From positions 267,708 through 331,707 of the forward strand of contig NZ_WHVV01000002.1 of the NCBI RefSeq assembly GCF_009650995.1: a stretch of 64,000 nt of DNA, read 5' to 3'. The notes under the pieces are model-generated. The model saw only the letters and a list, made by a program, of their open reading frames with translations, was not told the DNA's origin and did no database searches. Made by a program: the position numbers and the translations under genes. Below are positions 25,637-34,741 of this stretch, piece after piece (within the stretch, counting starts at the first letter, position 1; each line of letters begins with the position of its first letter). Source of the DNA: Sporosarcina cascadiensis. GTDB lineage: Bacteria > Bacillota > Bacilli > Bacillales_A > Planococcaceae.

Positions 25637-26962
25637 ATGGGAGTTGTCGATTATTTCTTATCACTTGGATCTAGCGTTTTTGTTCCAATTGTTTTGATTG
25701 TCATCAGTTTGGTATTTGGACAGGGAATACTGAAGTCTATTAGAAGCGGGATAATGGTAGGCATCGGATTCATCGGGTTAGGATTGGCGATTTCATTGAT
25801 TTCGGACAGCCTAGAACCCGCGGTCGGCCAGATTGTTGAAAGGTTCTCTTTTAATCTGACTGTCATTGATATCGGATCCGGAGCGGCGGCAGGAGTGGCT
25901 TTTTCAACTTTAGTGGGCGCGCTGATCATTCCTTCCGTTTTTATTCTCAACCTACTATTGTTGGTAGTTGGTTTCACTAAAACTATGAATATTGATATTT
26001 TTAACTACTCTCATTACGCATTTACCGGAGCAGTCGTCCACTTGGTGACGGGAAGTGTCGTGCTTGGGATTGGAGCCAGCCTGATTCAGGCTACCTGGTC
26101 TTTACTGTCAGCGGACTATTCTGCGAGGAAAGTTCAAAGGATGCTAGGTGTAGAAGGGATTTCAATACCTCAAGGATATGCCGCCAGTACGGTACCATTG
26201 TTTTCGTTGTTAGATAAGGTATATAACCGCATTCCTTTTTTACGAAATTCAAAACTTGATATTTCTTATTTGCAGGGGAAAATCGGGATGTTCGGCGATC
26301 CGGTGATTATCGGTACAGTGCTCGGGATCATTCTGGCACTTTTAGCTGATTATAATTTTGTGGAAGGTGCAAATCTTCTAATGAGTGTAGTGGCCATCAT
26401 GGTGCTGTTTCCACGCATGGTAAAGATCATTGTAGAAGGTTTGCTGCCTATTTCTGAATCCGCCAAAGCATTCTTCAATAAACACTTTAATGGAAAAGAA
26501 GTCTTCATTGGCCTGGATTCAGCTATCACTCTTGGGTTACCGACAACACAGATTATCGGAACTATGTTAATACCAATTACGCTTATCCTTGCGGTTATAT
26601 TGCCTGGTAACAGCGTATTGCCGCTTGGGGATCTTGCATTCGTCGCATTCTTTACATGTATGGCGACCATCATCCATAACGGGAATATATTAAAGACAAT
26701 CATCAGTGGAGTAATTAATATGGTCATTGTTCTATATATTGCCACCTGGTTCGCGCCGTATTTTAGTAAGCTCGCTGCAAACAGTGGGGTTACAGCAATC
26801 AAAGGTCAATCGACCGCACTCTGGAATGGAAATATGTTTGATTATGTTATCGCACAAATTGGCAACTTTGGCTGGATTGGTTTGATTGTATTGATTATTC
26901 TCACCATCCCAGTAGGGCTTTACGTCAAAAAAGTTGGCAATAGACCTGAACCTGTGGAGTAA
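25637..26962 (+). CDS. PTS EIIC component (galactitol/Gat family permease)
   Basis: A 441-residue membrane transporter that binds and translocates the substrate while EIIB phosphorylates it. It matches the Gat family: YFLSLGSSVFVPIVLIVISL at the N-terminus, the GIMVGIGFIGLG block, FSLLDKVYNRIP in the cytoplasmic loop, and the central GDPVIIGTVLG. Around ten hydrophobic segments are visible. Gat-type EIIC proteins carry galactitol, arabitol and other polyols or ketoses; the real substrate here is not readable. ATG 25637 has GGGGGA upstream. Confidence 0.9.
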   Translation: MGVVDYFLSLGSSVFVPIVLIVISLVFGQGILKSIRSGIMVGIGFIGLGLAISLISDSLEPAVGQIVERFSFNLTVIDIGSGAAAGVAFSTLVGALIIPSVFILNLLLLVVGFTKTMNIDIFNYSHYAFTGAVVHLVTGSVVLGIGASLIQATWSLLSADYSARKVQRMLGVEGISIPQGYAASTVPLFSLLDKVYNRIPFLRNSKLDISYLQGKIGMFGDPVIIGTVLGIILALLADYNFVEGANLLMSVVAIMVLFPRMVKIIVEGLLPISESAKAFFNKHFNGKEVFIGLDSAITLGLPTTQIIGTMLIPITLILAVILPGNSVLPLGDLAFVAFFTCMATIIHNGNILKTIISGVINMVIVLYIATWFAPYFSKLAANSGVTAIKGQSTALWNGNMFDYVIAQIGNFGWIGLIVLIILTIPVGLYVKKVGNRPEPVE

Positions 26963-26983
26963 GCTAGGAAGTGAGTGAAGTGC

Positions 26984-27625
26984 ATGATTGTCTCAGCCTC
27001 GATTTTAAGTGCTGATTTTCTGAACTTAGAAAGAGATATTCGTCTTTTGGAGGAAAAAGGCACAGAGTTCATCCATATTGATATCATGGACGGCCGTTTC
27101 GTTACAAACATCACATGGGGTCCGGCTACCGTGAAAGCTATCAGAAAAATAACGGAATTACCTATTGAAGTACATCTAATGATTGCTGAGCCGGAGCGGA
27201 GTATAAAAAACTATCTAGATTCAGAGGCGGATTTCTTTGTGATCCATCCGGAAAGTACTCAGTTTTTACGCAAAACGCTGCTTGAAATAAAAAATGCAGG
27301 CAAGAAAGCGGGAATTGCGCTAAAGCTTGAAACGCCAGTCGACACTATTAGACATTGTTTGGATGTAGTGGACCTTGTGCTTTTTGTAACTTGTGACGAG
27401 GGGTTTGGAGGGCAGTCTTTCCATCCCCTTTCTCTTGAAAAGATAGCTGAAGTTGCGAAATGGCGAAAAGAATATAAATTGAATTTCCAAATAGAAGTCG
27501 ATGGCGGTATCAATAGTGAAACGGCAGCTCAGTGCAAGGCGGCAGGTGCTGACATTGCAGTTTCTGGATCATTCATTTTCAGGGATGACATTCAGGAAGC
27601 TATCGAGCGATTAAAGAGTGTTTGA
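26984..27625 (+). CDS. Ribulose-phosphate 3-epimerase family protein
   Basis: A 213-residue TIM-barrel epimerase. Hallmarks are SASILSADFLNLERDI, HIDIMDGRFVTNITWGP (metal His and catalytic Asp), VHLMIAEPE, the metal site in FFVIHPEST, and VDGGINSETA with the second catalytic Asp, then AVSGSFIF. It interconverts ketose phosphates at C3 (ribulose/xylulose 5-phosphate, or hexulose or tetrulose phosphates in relatives such as AlsE). ATG 26984 is the natural family start; GTG 26975 is an alternative. Its place in a PTS operon, away from a housekeeping context, suggests a dedicated sugar phosphate substrate (inference). Confidence 0.88.
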   Translation: MIVSASILSADFLNLERDIRLLEEKGTEFIHIDIMDGRFVTNITWGPATVKAIRKITELPIEVHLMIAEPERSIKNYLDSEADFFVIHPESTQFLRKTLLEIKNAGKKAGIALKLETPVDTIRHCLDVVDLVLFVTCDEGFGGQSFHPLSLEKIAEVAKWRKEYKLNFQIEVDGGINSETAAQCKAAGADIAVSGSFIFRDDIQEAIERLKSV

Positions 27626-27649
27626 TTCTTTCGACAGGAGGAGAAACGC

Positions 27650-29128
27650 ATGATGCAAGACTATCAACTATCCAAAAAGGTTTCTGAATTTTTGAGTGAA
27701 CCTAAGAAATTATTCATCAATGGAGAATTTGTGAATTCTGTTTCCGGGAAAATATTCAGTACGTATAATCCGGCAAATGGAGAAGTGTTGGCGCAGGTTA
27801 GTGAAGCTAATGCTGAAGATATTGATCAGGCAGTACAAGCGGCAAAAGCTGCATTTGAGCACGGTCCATGGTCAACGATGAGCGGTGCTGAACGAGGAAA
27901 ACTGATGTATCGGTTAGCAGAGTTAATTGAACAGCATACACAGGAGTTAGCAGAAATAGATTCTCTGGATAACGGCAAACCGATAGCGGACTTGCAGGGA
28001 AATGATATTCCTAACGCAATTGGCCAATTCGAATACTTTGCTGGTTGGACAACTAAAATTGTAGGACAAACCATTCCGGTTGCCGGTGAGTATTTTAATT
28101 ATACGCGTCATGAACCGGTAGGCGTCGTGGGGCAAATTATCCCTTGGAATTTCCCTTTAATGATGGCTGCATGGAAAATAGCGCCGGCTTTGGCGACAGG
28201 CTGTACGGTCGTCTTAAAGCCTGCTGAACAAACACCGTTGTCTGCGCTGTATCTGGGAAAGTTGGCTGCCGAAGCAGGATTTCCGGAAGGGGTTATCAAC
28301 GTGGTCCCCGGCTTCGGACATATAGCAGGAGATGCACTAGTTAAACATACAGATGTAAACAAAATAGCTTTTACAGGATCTACAGCAGTAGGGAAAAGCA
28401 TAATGAAGGCAGCTGCTGACACAATGAAGCGGGTTACGTTGGAACTAGGCGGGAAATCGCCAAACATTATTTTGCCAGACGCAGATTTATCTTTAGCTAT
28501 ACCTGGTGTGTTTTCAGGAATTATGGCGAACCAAGGGGAAGTATGCAGTGCAGGTTCACGAGTGTATGTTCACCAAAGTCAATATGATCATGTCATAGCT
28601 GAATTGGTTTCCTATGCGAAAAAGGTGAAAATCGGCAGTGGTTTGGCCCGGGATACTGAGATGGGGCCGCTGGTTTCGAAAAAACAACAAAATCGCGTAT
28701 TAGATTATATCAATAAAGGCAAATCTGAAGGAGCTATCTTGCTATGTGGAGGAACGGGTTCTGAAGAAGGATATTTTATACAGCCAACTGTCTTTGCAGA
28801 TGTGAAGGAATCTATGACCATTGCTCAAGAAGAAATTTTTGGTCCTGTAGTTGTAGTCATGCCCTATGAAACTATAGACGAAATCATTGAACGTGCCAAC
28901 CAATCTGAATTTGGCTTAGCGGCTGGAATTTGGACCGAAAACTTGAAAGAAGCTCATTATGTTGCAAATAAATTAAAGGCAGGTTCTGTCTGGGTTAATT
29001 GTTATAATGTAACGGATCCCGCTTCTCCGTTTGGAGGCTATAAAGAATCAGGCTTTGGACGTGAAATGGGTTCTTATGCATTGGATAATTATACAGAAGT
29101 AAAAAGTGTGTGGATTAATTTGGAATAG
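27650..29128 (+). CDS. NAD(P)-dependent aldehyde dehydrogenase
   Basis: A 492-residue ALDH superfamily enzyme oxidising an aldehyde to the acid. It has the cofactor site IIPWNFPLMMAAWK, FTGSTAVGKSI (about 240-250), the general base Glu in LELGGKSPN (about 265), the catalytic Cys in QGEVCSAGSRV (about 298) and the C-terminal PFGGYKESGFGRE. The profile is of the broad DhaS/betaine-aldehyde type. AGGAGG lies upstream of the paired ATGs at 27650. Within the island it could oxidise the aldehyde released by the aldolase (inference). Confidence 0.92.
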   Translation: MMQDYQLSKKVSEFLSEPKKLFINGEFVNSVSGKIFSTYNPANGEVLAQVSEANAEDIDQAVQAAKAAFEHGPWSTMSGAERGKLMYRLAELIEQHTQELAEIDSLDNGKPIADLQGNDIPNAIGQFEYFAGWTTKIVGQTIPVAGEYFNYTRHEPVGVVGQIIPWNFPLMMAAWKIAPALATGCTVVLKPAEQTPLSALYLGKLAAEAGFPEGVINVVPGFGHIAGDALVKHTDVNKIAFTGSTAVGKSIMKAAADTMKRVTLELGGKSPNIILPDADLSLAIPGVFSGIMANQGEVCSAGSRVYVHQSQYDHVIAELVSYAKKVKIGSGLARDTEMGPLVSKKQQNRVLDYINKGKSEGAILLCGGTGSEEGYFIQPTVFADVKESMTIAQEEIFGPVVVVMPYETIDEIIERANQSEFGLAAGIWTENLKEAHYVANKLKAGSVWVNCYNVTDPASPFGGYKESGFGREMGSYALDNYTEVKSVWINLE

Positions 29129-29161
29129 CACAGTACTTTAATTTGAAAAGGGTGAATTCAT

Positions 29162-29434
29162 ATGGAAGAATGTAAATTTATCATAACTGATCCTGCAGGA
29201 ATTCACGCTCGTCCTGCGTCTATACTAGTACAGACTGCAAATCAATTTGTATCCAATATTGACATCGTATTCAGGGAACGAACTGCAAATTTAAAATCAA
29301 TTATTGGGGTTATGGCGTTAGGGATACCTGTTCATGCAGTAATATCGATCCGTGCAACAGGCGCGGATGAGGAGTCAGCAATAAAAGCTTTCAGCGAAGC
29401 GATCAGTGAGCAAAAGTTGGGTGATAGATATTGA
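29162..29434 (+). CDS. HPr family phosphocarrier protein
   Basis: A 90-residue PTS phosphocarrier. It has the active His15 in GIHARPAS and the regulatory Ser46 in NLKSIIGVMALGI, as in Gram-positive HPr, so it may accept phosphate from enzyme I and also from HPr kinase. It overlaps the enzyme I gene by 4 bases. Located at the end of a substrate-specific PTS operon, it is either a second HPr or the only one in the genome. Confidence 0.93.
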   Translation: MEECKFIITDPAGIHARPASILVQTANQFVSNIDIVFRERTANLKSIIGVMALGIPVHAVISIRATGADEESAIKAFSEAISEQKLGDRY

Positions 29435-31149
29435 AAGTGGTAGAAGGTGTTCTGGCATCGAATGGAATTACAATTGCACGTGCTTATTGCTTAGAAAGCA
29501 GTTCATTTAAAATAAGTAAAAAGCAAATAAATGAGCATAGCGAAGAAATATCACGTTTCCAGGATGCAATTAAACAAGCGAAGTTAGAAATTGATCAAAT
29601 AAAAGAACGGACTGAAATGCGACTGGGTACTGAAAAAGCAAGCATTTTTTCTGCACAGTTGCTGATTCTTGAAGATCCAGAATTCATTGGGGAAGTTACT
29701 GATAAAATAAAATCGGAAAATGTTAACGCCGAATATGCGGCAAATGTAATTGCTGATAAGCTAGTTTCACTATTTGAAGCTATAGAAAATGACTATATGA
29801 GAGAGCGCGCAACTGACATACGTGATGTGACGGACCGTCTGATTGCAATTCTATTACACGTTGAGCTGCCCAATTTGGACTTGATCACGGATGAAGTAAT
29901 TATCGTAGCGGAGGATTTGACTCCGTCGGTTACAGCGCAACTAGATAAACAATATATTAAGGGGTTTGTAACTAATATTGGAGGAAGAACCTCCCATACT
30001 GCAATCATGGCCAGGTCAATGGGGATTCCTGCGGTAGTGGGAACAAAGAATATAATGGAAAAGGTGAAAAATAACGACTTACTCATCGTGGATGGGGAAG
30101 AAGGGTATGTCATCATAAACCCCACTGAAGAAAAAATAAAAGAGTATCATGAAAAGAAAAAGCAGTTTGAATTGAAAAGTGAGGAACTCAAAAAGCTGAT
30201 TAACACGAAAACGGTGACAGCTGATGGACATAGCATCGAACTTTCTGCTAATATCGGCACTCCTGAAGAAGTTCAGAATGTCCTAGAACATGGAGCGGAA
30301 GGCATCGGATTATACCGTACAGAATTTTTGTATATGAATCGTGACCAGTTACCGAATGAAGAAGAGCAGTTTGCGGCATATAAGCGAGTGTTGGAAGAAA
30401 TGAAGAATAAACCTGTAGTGATTAGGACTTTAGATATCGGCGGTGATAAGGAACTTCCGTATCTACATTTCCCAAAAGAAATGAACCCGTTTTTAGGTAT
30501 GCGGGCAATCCGGTATTGTTTAGAAAATAAAACTGTATTCCGTACACAACTTCGGGCGTTATTGCGGGCGAGCAAATTTGGTAATCTTAAGATCATGTTT
30601 CCTATGATAGCCACCTTAGAAGAGTTGCGTGAAGCAAAACAGTTGCTGCAAGATGAAAGAGACGTCCTGCTGGCCGAAGGGGTATTACTTGCCGAATCCA
30701 TTAAAATTGGAATGATGATTGAGACCCCGGCTTCCGTAGCAATGGCCGACCATTTTGCAAAAGAAGTCGACTTTTTTTCCATCGGAACCAATGATTTAAT
30801 CCAATATACAATGGCTGCAGATAGAATGAACGAAAATATATCCTATCTTTATCAGCCGTTCAATCCAGCCATCTTGCGATCGATATCCAGGGTAATTGAG
30901 GCAGCCCATAACGAAGGTATACGGGTAGGTATGTGCGGAGAAATGGCAGGAGATAATTTAGCAATCCCAGTCTTACTCGCGTTAGGATTGGATGAATTTA
31001 GTATGAGTCCATCCTCTATTTTACCAGCACGTTTACAACTAACAAAATTGTCAAGAGAAATGACAAACCTGAAAAAAGAGCTTTTGCATTTACAAACAGC
31101 AGCTGACGTACATGACTATTTAAAAGACCATAAATTACTCAGTTGCTAA
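29431..31149 (+). CDS. ptsI: PTS enzyme I (phosphoenolpyruvate-protein phosphotransferase)
   Basis: A 572-residue enzyme that starts the PTS relay by taking phosphate from PEP. Visible are the phosphohistidine His189 in GGRTSHTAIMARS, the PEP-binding GIGLYRTEFLYM, TLDIGGDKELPY, FSIGTNDLIQYT and the catalytic Cys in GMCGEMAGD (about 501). The TTG start at 29431 overlaps the HPr stop. Length and motifs are those of a full functional enzyme I. It completes an island carrying every PTS component. Symbol given by family; it may not be the housekeeping copy. Confidence 0.93.
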   Translation: MKVVEGVLASNGITIARAYCLESSSFKISKKQINEHSEEISRFQDAIKQAKLEIDQIKERTEMRLGTEKASIFSAQLLILEDPEFIGEVTDKIKSENVNAEYAANVIADKLVSLFEAIENDYMRERATDIRDVTDRLIAILLHVELPNLDLITDEVIIVAEDLTPSVTAQLDKQYIKGFVTNIGGRTSHTAIMARSMGIPAVVGTKNIMEKVKNNDLLIVDGEEGYVIINPTEEKIKEYHEKKKQFELKSEELKKLINTKTVTADGHSIELSANIGTPEEVQNVLEHGAEGIGLYRTEFLYMNRDQLPNEEEQFAAYKRVLEEMKNKPVVIRTLDIGGDKELPYLHFPKEMNPFLGMRAIRYCLENKTVFRTQLRALLRASKFGNLKIMFPMIATLEELREAKQLLQDERDVLLAEGVLLAESIKIGMMIETPASVAMADHFAKEVDFFSIGTNDLIQYTMAADRMNENISYLYQPFNPAILRSISRVIEAAHNEGIRVGMCGEMAGDNLAIPVLLALGLDEFSMSPSSILPARLQLTKLSREMTNLKKELLHLQTAADVHDYLKDHKLLSC

Positions 31150-31609
31150 ATGCCTTTTTGAGGTAAGCTTTAAACTTCCTGCTCGAAGATATTCTCAGTA
31201 TAAGTCTTTAAATGATGGCTATCTAGAGTCTAACACTGTGAAATTAAAATTAACGGTTTGAATAGCAAAATGGTTTTATTGCCAGAAAGCATATTATAGA
31301 AAATTATTACGATACTTTTAATGTGAGGTTCAATGGTTTACAAACAAGTCACCATTCATAAAAAACGAGTCGAGAATTAGAGTTTTCTGGTCGAGAAATC
31401 GGTCATCTCTGCAGGGCTTTTTTCGTGAGTCTTAGCACATTGCTGATTGTTAGAGATGGGATGGTCAACGGGAGTCGCCGGAAAGACGACTTCAAAAGGG
31501 ATTTCACTAGACGGACGTGTCATTATTAAAAACCATATAAAAACGAAGTATATCTGGCGGCCAGTGTTGATCCGCTGCCTCATACGTTTTATGTGGGTGC
31601 TGGGGAGTA
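31150..31609. other. Decayed intergenic region after the PTS island
   Basis: No intact gene. A stretch at 31480-31610 has reading frames that look like the end of a broken coding sequence: one frame reads KGISLDGRVIIKNHIKTK, and a shifted one reads VYLAASVDPLPHTFYVGAGE before a TAA at 31608. I do not recognise the family. No clear terminator for the enzyme I gene is seen. Confidence 0.4.
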
Positions 31610-32166
31610 ATGAAACAATCACGACTGCCTCCTTTTTCGGACATCATCGGTATTTTAATGATTTGTGAGTCGGACTTACTTGTTACTCGTCCGGCAATTT
31701 ACTATTATTTTAAAAGCAAAGATCAAATTAGCTTGGCAATAATTGAAGAAATCATCAGTAAAACTGAAAACTATTTAGCGAAATTATTCGTTTACAAGAA
31801 CCAGCCCAGATTAAATTTGAGAATATTATAGAGAAACATACTTTATTAATTTTAGAGAACCAAATAAAAGTAGGAATATTTTTTGAGGAACAAAAATCAT
31901 TGCCTGCTGAAATTACTCGAAAAACCCAGGAAGCTATTGATTTATACTACGAAACGGTTACGGTGTGGTTTAAAGAAGGGGTGGAGAATCAGTACTTCAT
32001 CGATGTTCATCCTAGCATCGCTGTCCAAACCATCCTTGGAAGTTGTAACTGGGCTTATAAATGGTACTCACCAGAAGGACCTATTCAAAAAAATGAACTC
32101 GCAAAAATAATGTCTCGCATCCTTTGTGATGGGTATAAAGAAAAGGGATATCAATTCAGTCGTTAG
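31610..32166 (+). pseudogene. Frameshifted TetR/AcrR family regulator
   Basis: The second half of a TetR HTH is clear (VTRPAIYYYFKSKDQISLAI), then IIEEIISKTENYLAKL. At about 31785-31790 the frame changes, and the ligand domain continues RLQEPAQIKFENIIEKHTLL in the +1 frame to a stop at 32166. The region before the HTH is also scrambled. At least one frameshift separates the DNA-binding and ligand halves, so no working repressor is expected unless this is a sequencing error. Confidence 0.8.
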
Positions 32167-32252
32167 GAGGGTGGTTACTTCTTTTATTAATGATAATCTT
32201 GCTATAATCACTACCAGTGCTGGTAAGTTTATTGTAGCCATCCTACTCTCAG

Positions 32253-32287
32253 AAGTTCTCTGACCCGCGCGGTTAGAGAACTTTTTT
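32253..32287 (+). terminator. Intrinsic terminator
   Basis: AAGTTCTCT and AGAGAACTT pair around a GC-rich loop, then TTTTTT. It ends transcription coming from the TetR remnant. GGGTGGTTACTTCTTTT lies just upstream (32168-32184) and echoes the sequence at 9003-9014. Confidence 0.8.
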
Positions 32288-32387
32288 ATGTCTTTTACCA
32301 CCAATTAATAAATTTGTAAAGAGCGGGCTAAAAAACGTTCTTAAAAAAATAATGTTATCAGTCAAGTTGGAATAATCAAAATAAGGA

Positions 32388-32416
32388 TGGACTTGTAAAT
32401 TTTCTTGTTATATACT
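32388..32416 (+). promoter_or_regulatory. Possible promoter of the DGQHR gene pair
   Basis: TGGACT and TATACT with 17-base spacing, ending 30 bases before the ATG. GGGGGAGGG at about 32430-32438 is the ribosome site. Confidence 0.45.
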
Positions 32417-32445
32417 GATTCAAATGGCAGGGGGAGGGAATATTC

Positions 32446-33552
32446 ATGTCGGGTAATATGATGACCACTACGATGGGTGGGACAGGCTATAAACAGTTCG
32501 GCAAGGAGGTTCTATGTACTCAGGTGCGATTCTCTATGCTGGAGGCCATATTTGAGGTGGACAATGAAGTACAGCGTCAGCTTGATCCGCGAAAGCGCCG
32601 GGAAATCCGAGATTTCATTTTAGTGAGCTTGGAGCGCGGAGAGCCTTTTTATTTCTCACCATTTATTTATTCGAGCAGGCGGAATATAGATGAAACAGAT
32701 GCAGGATTTACGTTGAAACCGGGTGCGAGGATATTCGTACTGGATGGACAGCATAGGTCTTCTGCATTATCATCTGCGCTCGGCACGTTGAAAGCGATGA
32801 AAGAAGCAGCGGAGGAATTGGGTGATGAAGTTAAAGCACAAGAAGCGCAGCGGCAGATTCAGCAGCTGAATGCCTATCCTGTTTCGATGCAAATTTACTT
32901 AGACTTGACTCAGCAGGAGGAGCGGCAGTTGTTTACGGATTGCAATACGGAACGGCGGGAGGCACATGCCGGCTTGCAGCTGCGTTATGACCAGCGCGAT
33001 CAGTATACCGAATTGACACGCAATGTGGCAGACCGTCTGAAAGAGCAGCTGGACATTGAATTTCTGACATCGCGTGTGACGGAAAAAAGTACGACGATTA
33101 CTTCATTGATTACGATGCGAAAATGTTTGATTGCCTTATTCGAAGGTGTGCTGACAGTGAAGACGGGAGATCCTTACTACCGAAATTGTAAACAGAAAGA
33201 TGTGCCTGCCATTGCAGAAGCTTTCTTTGCTTCCTGGCCGTCAGTCTTTCCGAAAAATATGGCAGATCGGAAGCGCTATGCGAGCGGGGCAACAGGTGTG
33301 CAGATGGCATTGGCCTACACGGTGTTCACGCTGACACGTGAGCGGTCCATCTCCCATAAGGAAGCGATCCGGCTGCTGAAGGTCCTGAAAAGGCACTGCA
33401 GCTGGCGGCATGACGATCCGCTGTTCAGCCATATGTACGATAAGCAATCCGGTCGGGTCCGAAATCATTCGAATACTACGGCGGTAAAACGGACGATGAT
33501 GAAGTTCTTGAAAGTCATTCACGAAGAAGGGAAGACGCTACATGATCATTGA
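32446..33552 (+). CDS. DGQHR-domain (DndB-like) protein
   Basis: A 368-residue protein with the DGQHR motif as IFVLDGQHRSSALS (about residues 99-112), preceded by FYFSPFIYSS and followed by IYLDLTQQEERQLFTDCNTE. This is the layout of DndB and related DGQHR proteins, known as the repressor of DNA phosphorothioation loci and as stand-alone proteins (family knowledge). The C-terminal half is basic and helical with many Arg and Lys residues. No dndA, dndC, dndD or dndE is near. The gene overlaps the next by 11 bases, and the partner has a related motif, so the two products probably act together. Function unknown; nucleic-acid binding is a reasonable inference. Confidence 0.82.
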   Translation: MSGNMMTTTMGGTGYKQFGKEVLCTQVRFSMLEAIFEVDNEVQRQLDPRKRREIRDFILVSLERGEPFYFSPFIYSSRRNIDETDAGFTLKPGARIFVLDGQHRSSALSSALGTLKAMKEAAEELGDEVKAQEAQRQIQQLNAYPVSMQIYLDLTQQEERQLFTDCNTERREAHAGLQLRYDQRDQYTELTRNVADRLKEQLDIEFLTSRVTEKSTTITSLITMRKCLIALFEGVLTVKTGDPYYRNCKQKDVPAIAEAFFASWPSVFPKNMADRKRYASGATGVQMALAYTVFTLTRERSISHKEAIRLLKVLKRHCSWRHDDPLFSHMYDKQSGRVRNHSNTTAVKRTMMKFLKVIHEEGKTLHDH

Positions 33553-34585
33553 ACAGGTATTTGAGAAAAAACAGTCGATGGTCATCTATACGGCAAATGA
33601 ATTAGCGGAGATGCTCGACGAGGGGCGCTTAGTGCTGAGAGAAGTGAACACTGGACAAGTGCGGGAGATCAGGCGGTATATACTGGATAATATATTGGAA
33701 GAGCAGATTTACATGCCGCCGATCATTGCCATGCTGCCTGAAGGGAGTTTGGATGAAGGGAAACCAAAGAAGCTGACAATCATCGATGGTACGCAAAGAA
33801 TGCAAGCGCTTACGCGACTGCGTTCGGCGATTACCAGGATGACTGGCAGCGACGACATGACGGAGCAGAAAAAAGGATTCGGCTTGTTCTACATGCTCGA
33901 TCAGGTGCAGGTGGCGGTACAGGTGTTTGAAGGGCTGTCGCAAAAGGAAGCGGATCAGCTGTACATCGATTTGAATACGAAGGGGAAGAAAGTATCGTTG
34001 TCCAAGCGGATTTCATTCGACTCACGAGATGAGGTCAGCCAGACGACGAACAAAGTGCTGGAGAACCATGAGCAGTTGAAGGTGGCTGGCGTAGAGATGG
34101 AAAAAACAGCAGTTGTCCGGCCGAGGAATAAAAATCTGCTGTCGCTGTCACAGCTGCGGCGCATCGTGGCATTATTCATTACCGGCAAGCTGACGGACAG
34201 GCAAATAGCCATGTCGGCGGAAGATCAGCTGCAGTCGGAGCAGCATATAGAATTGATTAGCACATGGTTCGATGAGCTGTTCACTCTGTATCCAGCCAAG
34301 ACTATCGGTAATTTTGAAGAGTCTATGCTTGCCAGTTTCCCTTTGCTGTCGGCGCTTGCTCAATATGCGTATGAAGGGCTGGAGCATGAACGGTTTGAAG
34401 TGAAAAAGGAGACAGTCGAGCGCCGGATGAGGGGGCTTGCGCATGTGGACTGGGCGAGGAATCAGGAGATCTGGCGTACGTTTGATGGTTCGGTTAGAGG
34501 GAAGGATCGATATTATTATTTGAGAAGCAATAAAAAAACGAATGATGCGCTGGTGGGCTGGCTGCGCAGTGAAGGAGGTGAGTAG
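33542..34585 (+). CDS. Second DGQHR-like protein, variant motif DGTQR
   Basis: A 347-residue paralogue-like partner of the preceding protein. The core reads LTIIDGTQRMQALTRL (about residues 78-93) in place of DGQHR, and the same flanks occur: EQIYMPPIIAML before it, and FEGLSQKEADQLYIDLNTKGK after it. The change of Gln-His to Thr-Gln suggests divergence of the active or binding site. The start ATG lies inside the end of the first gene, indicating coupling. It is followed by a hairpin and a ComK-family gene on the same strand. No function can be assigned beyond the family. Confidence 0.75.
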   Translation: MIIEQVFEKKQSMVIYTANELAEMLDEGRLVLREVNTGQVREIRRYILDNILEEQIYMPPIIAMLPEGSLDEGKPKKLTIIDGTQRMQALTRLRSAITRMTGSDDMTEQKKGFGLFYMLDQVQVAVQVFEGLSQKEADQLYIDLNTKGKKVSLSKRISFDSRDEVSQTTNKVLENHEQLKVAGVEMEKTAVVRPRNKNLLSLSQLRRIVALFITGKLTDRQIAMSAEDQLQSEQHIELISTWFDELFTLYPAKTIGNFEESMLASFPLLSALAQYAYEGLEHERFEVKKETVERRMRGLAHVDWARNQEIWRTFDGSVRGKDRYYYLRSNKKTNDALVGWLRSEGGE

Positions 34586-34613
34586 TGGGTGAGGAAAGTT
34601 GGAAACAAGAAAT

Positions 34614-34651
34614 CCCCGAGTGTATAGCGTCAGGGCAGACACCACTCGGGG
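34614..34651 (+). terminator. Hairpin between the DGQHR pair and the ComK-family gene
   Basis: CCCCGAGTG (34614-34622) and CACTCGGGG (34643-34651) form a perfect 9-bp stem with a 20-base loop. No T run follows directly; a T-rich CCCTTTTTT comes 38 bases later. It may be a processing or regulatory hairpin. Confidence 0.45.
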
Positions 34652-34741
34652 ACAACCGGCCGGCGTATTACCGACCTAGTGTTAGTATACCCTTTTTTGC
34701 CGGATTGGAAAAGTGTCAGCAGAAAAAAGGGGGAGAAAGCA

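Noticed and set aside
30273..30791. Minus-strand open frame within enzyme I
   Set aside because: Ser/Asn-rich shadow of a clearly coding plus-strand gene.
32446..34585. Complete DNA phosphorothioation (dnd) system
   Set aside because: No cysteine desulfurase, DndC, DndD or DndE gene lies within the window.
34660..34741. ComK self-binding box (AAAA-N5-TTTT) upstream of the ComK-family gene
   Set aside because: A-runs and T-runs are present but not in the required paired spacing.
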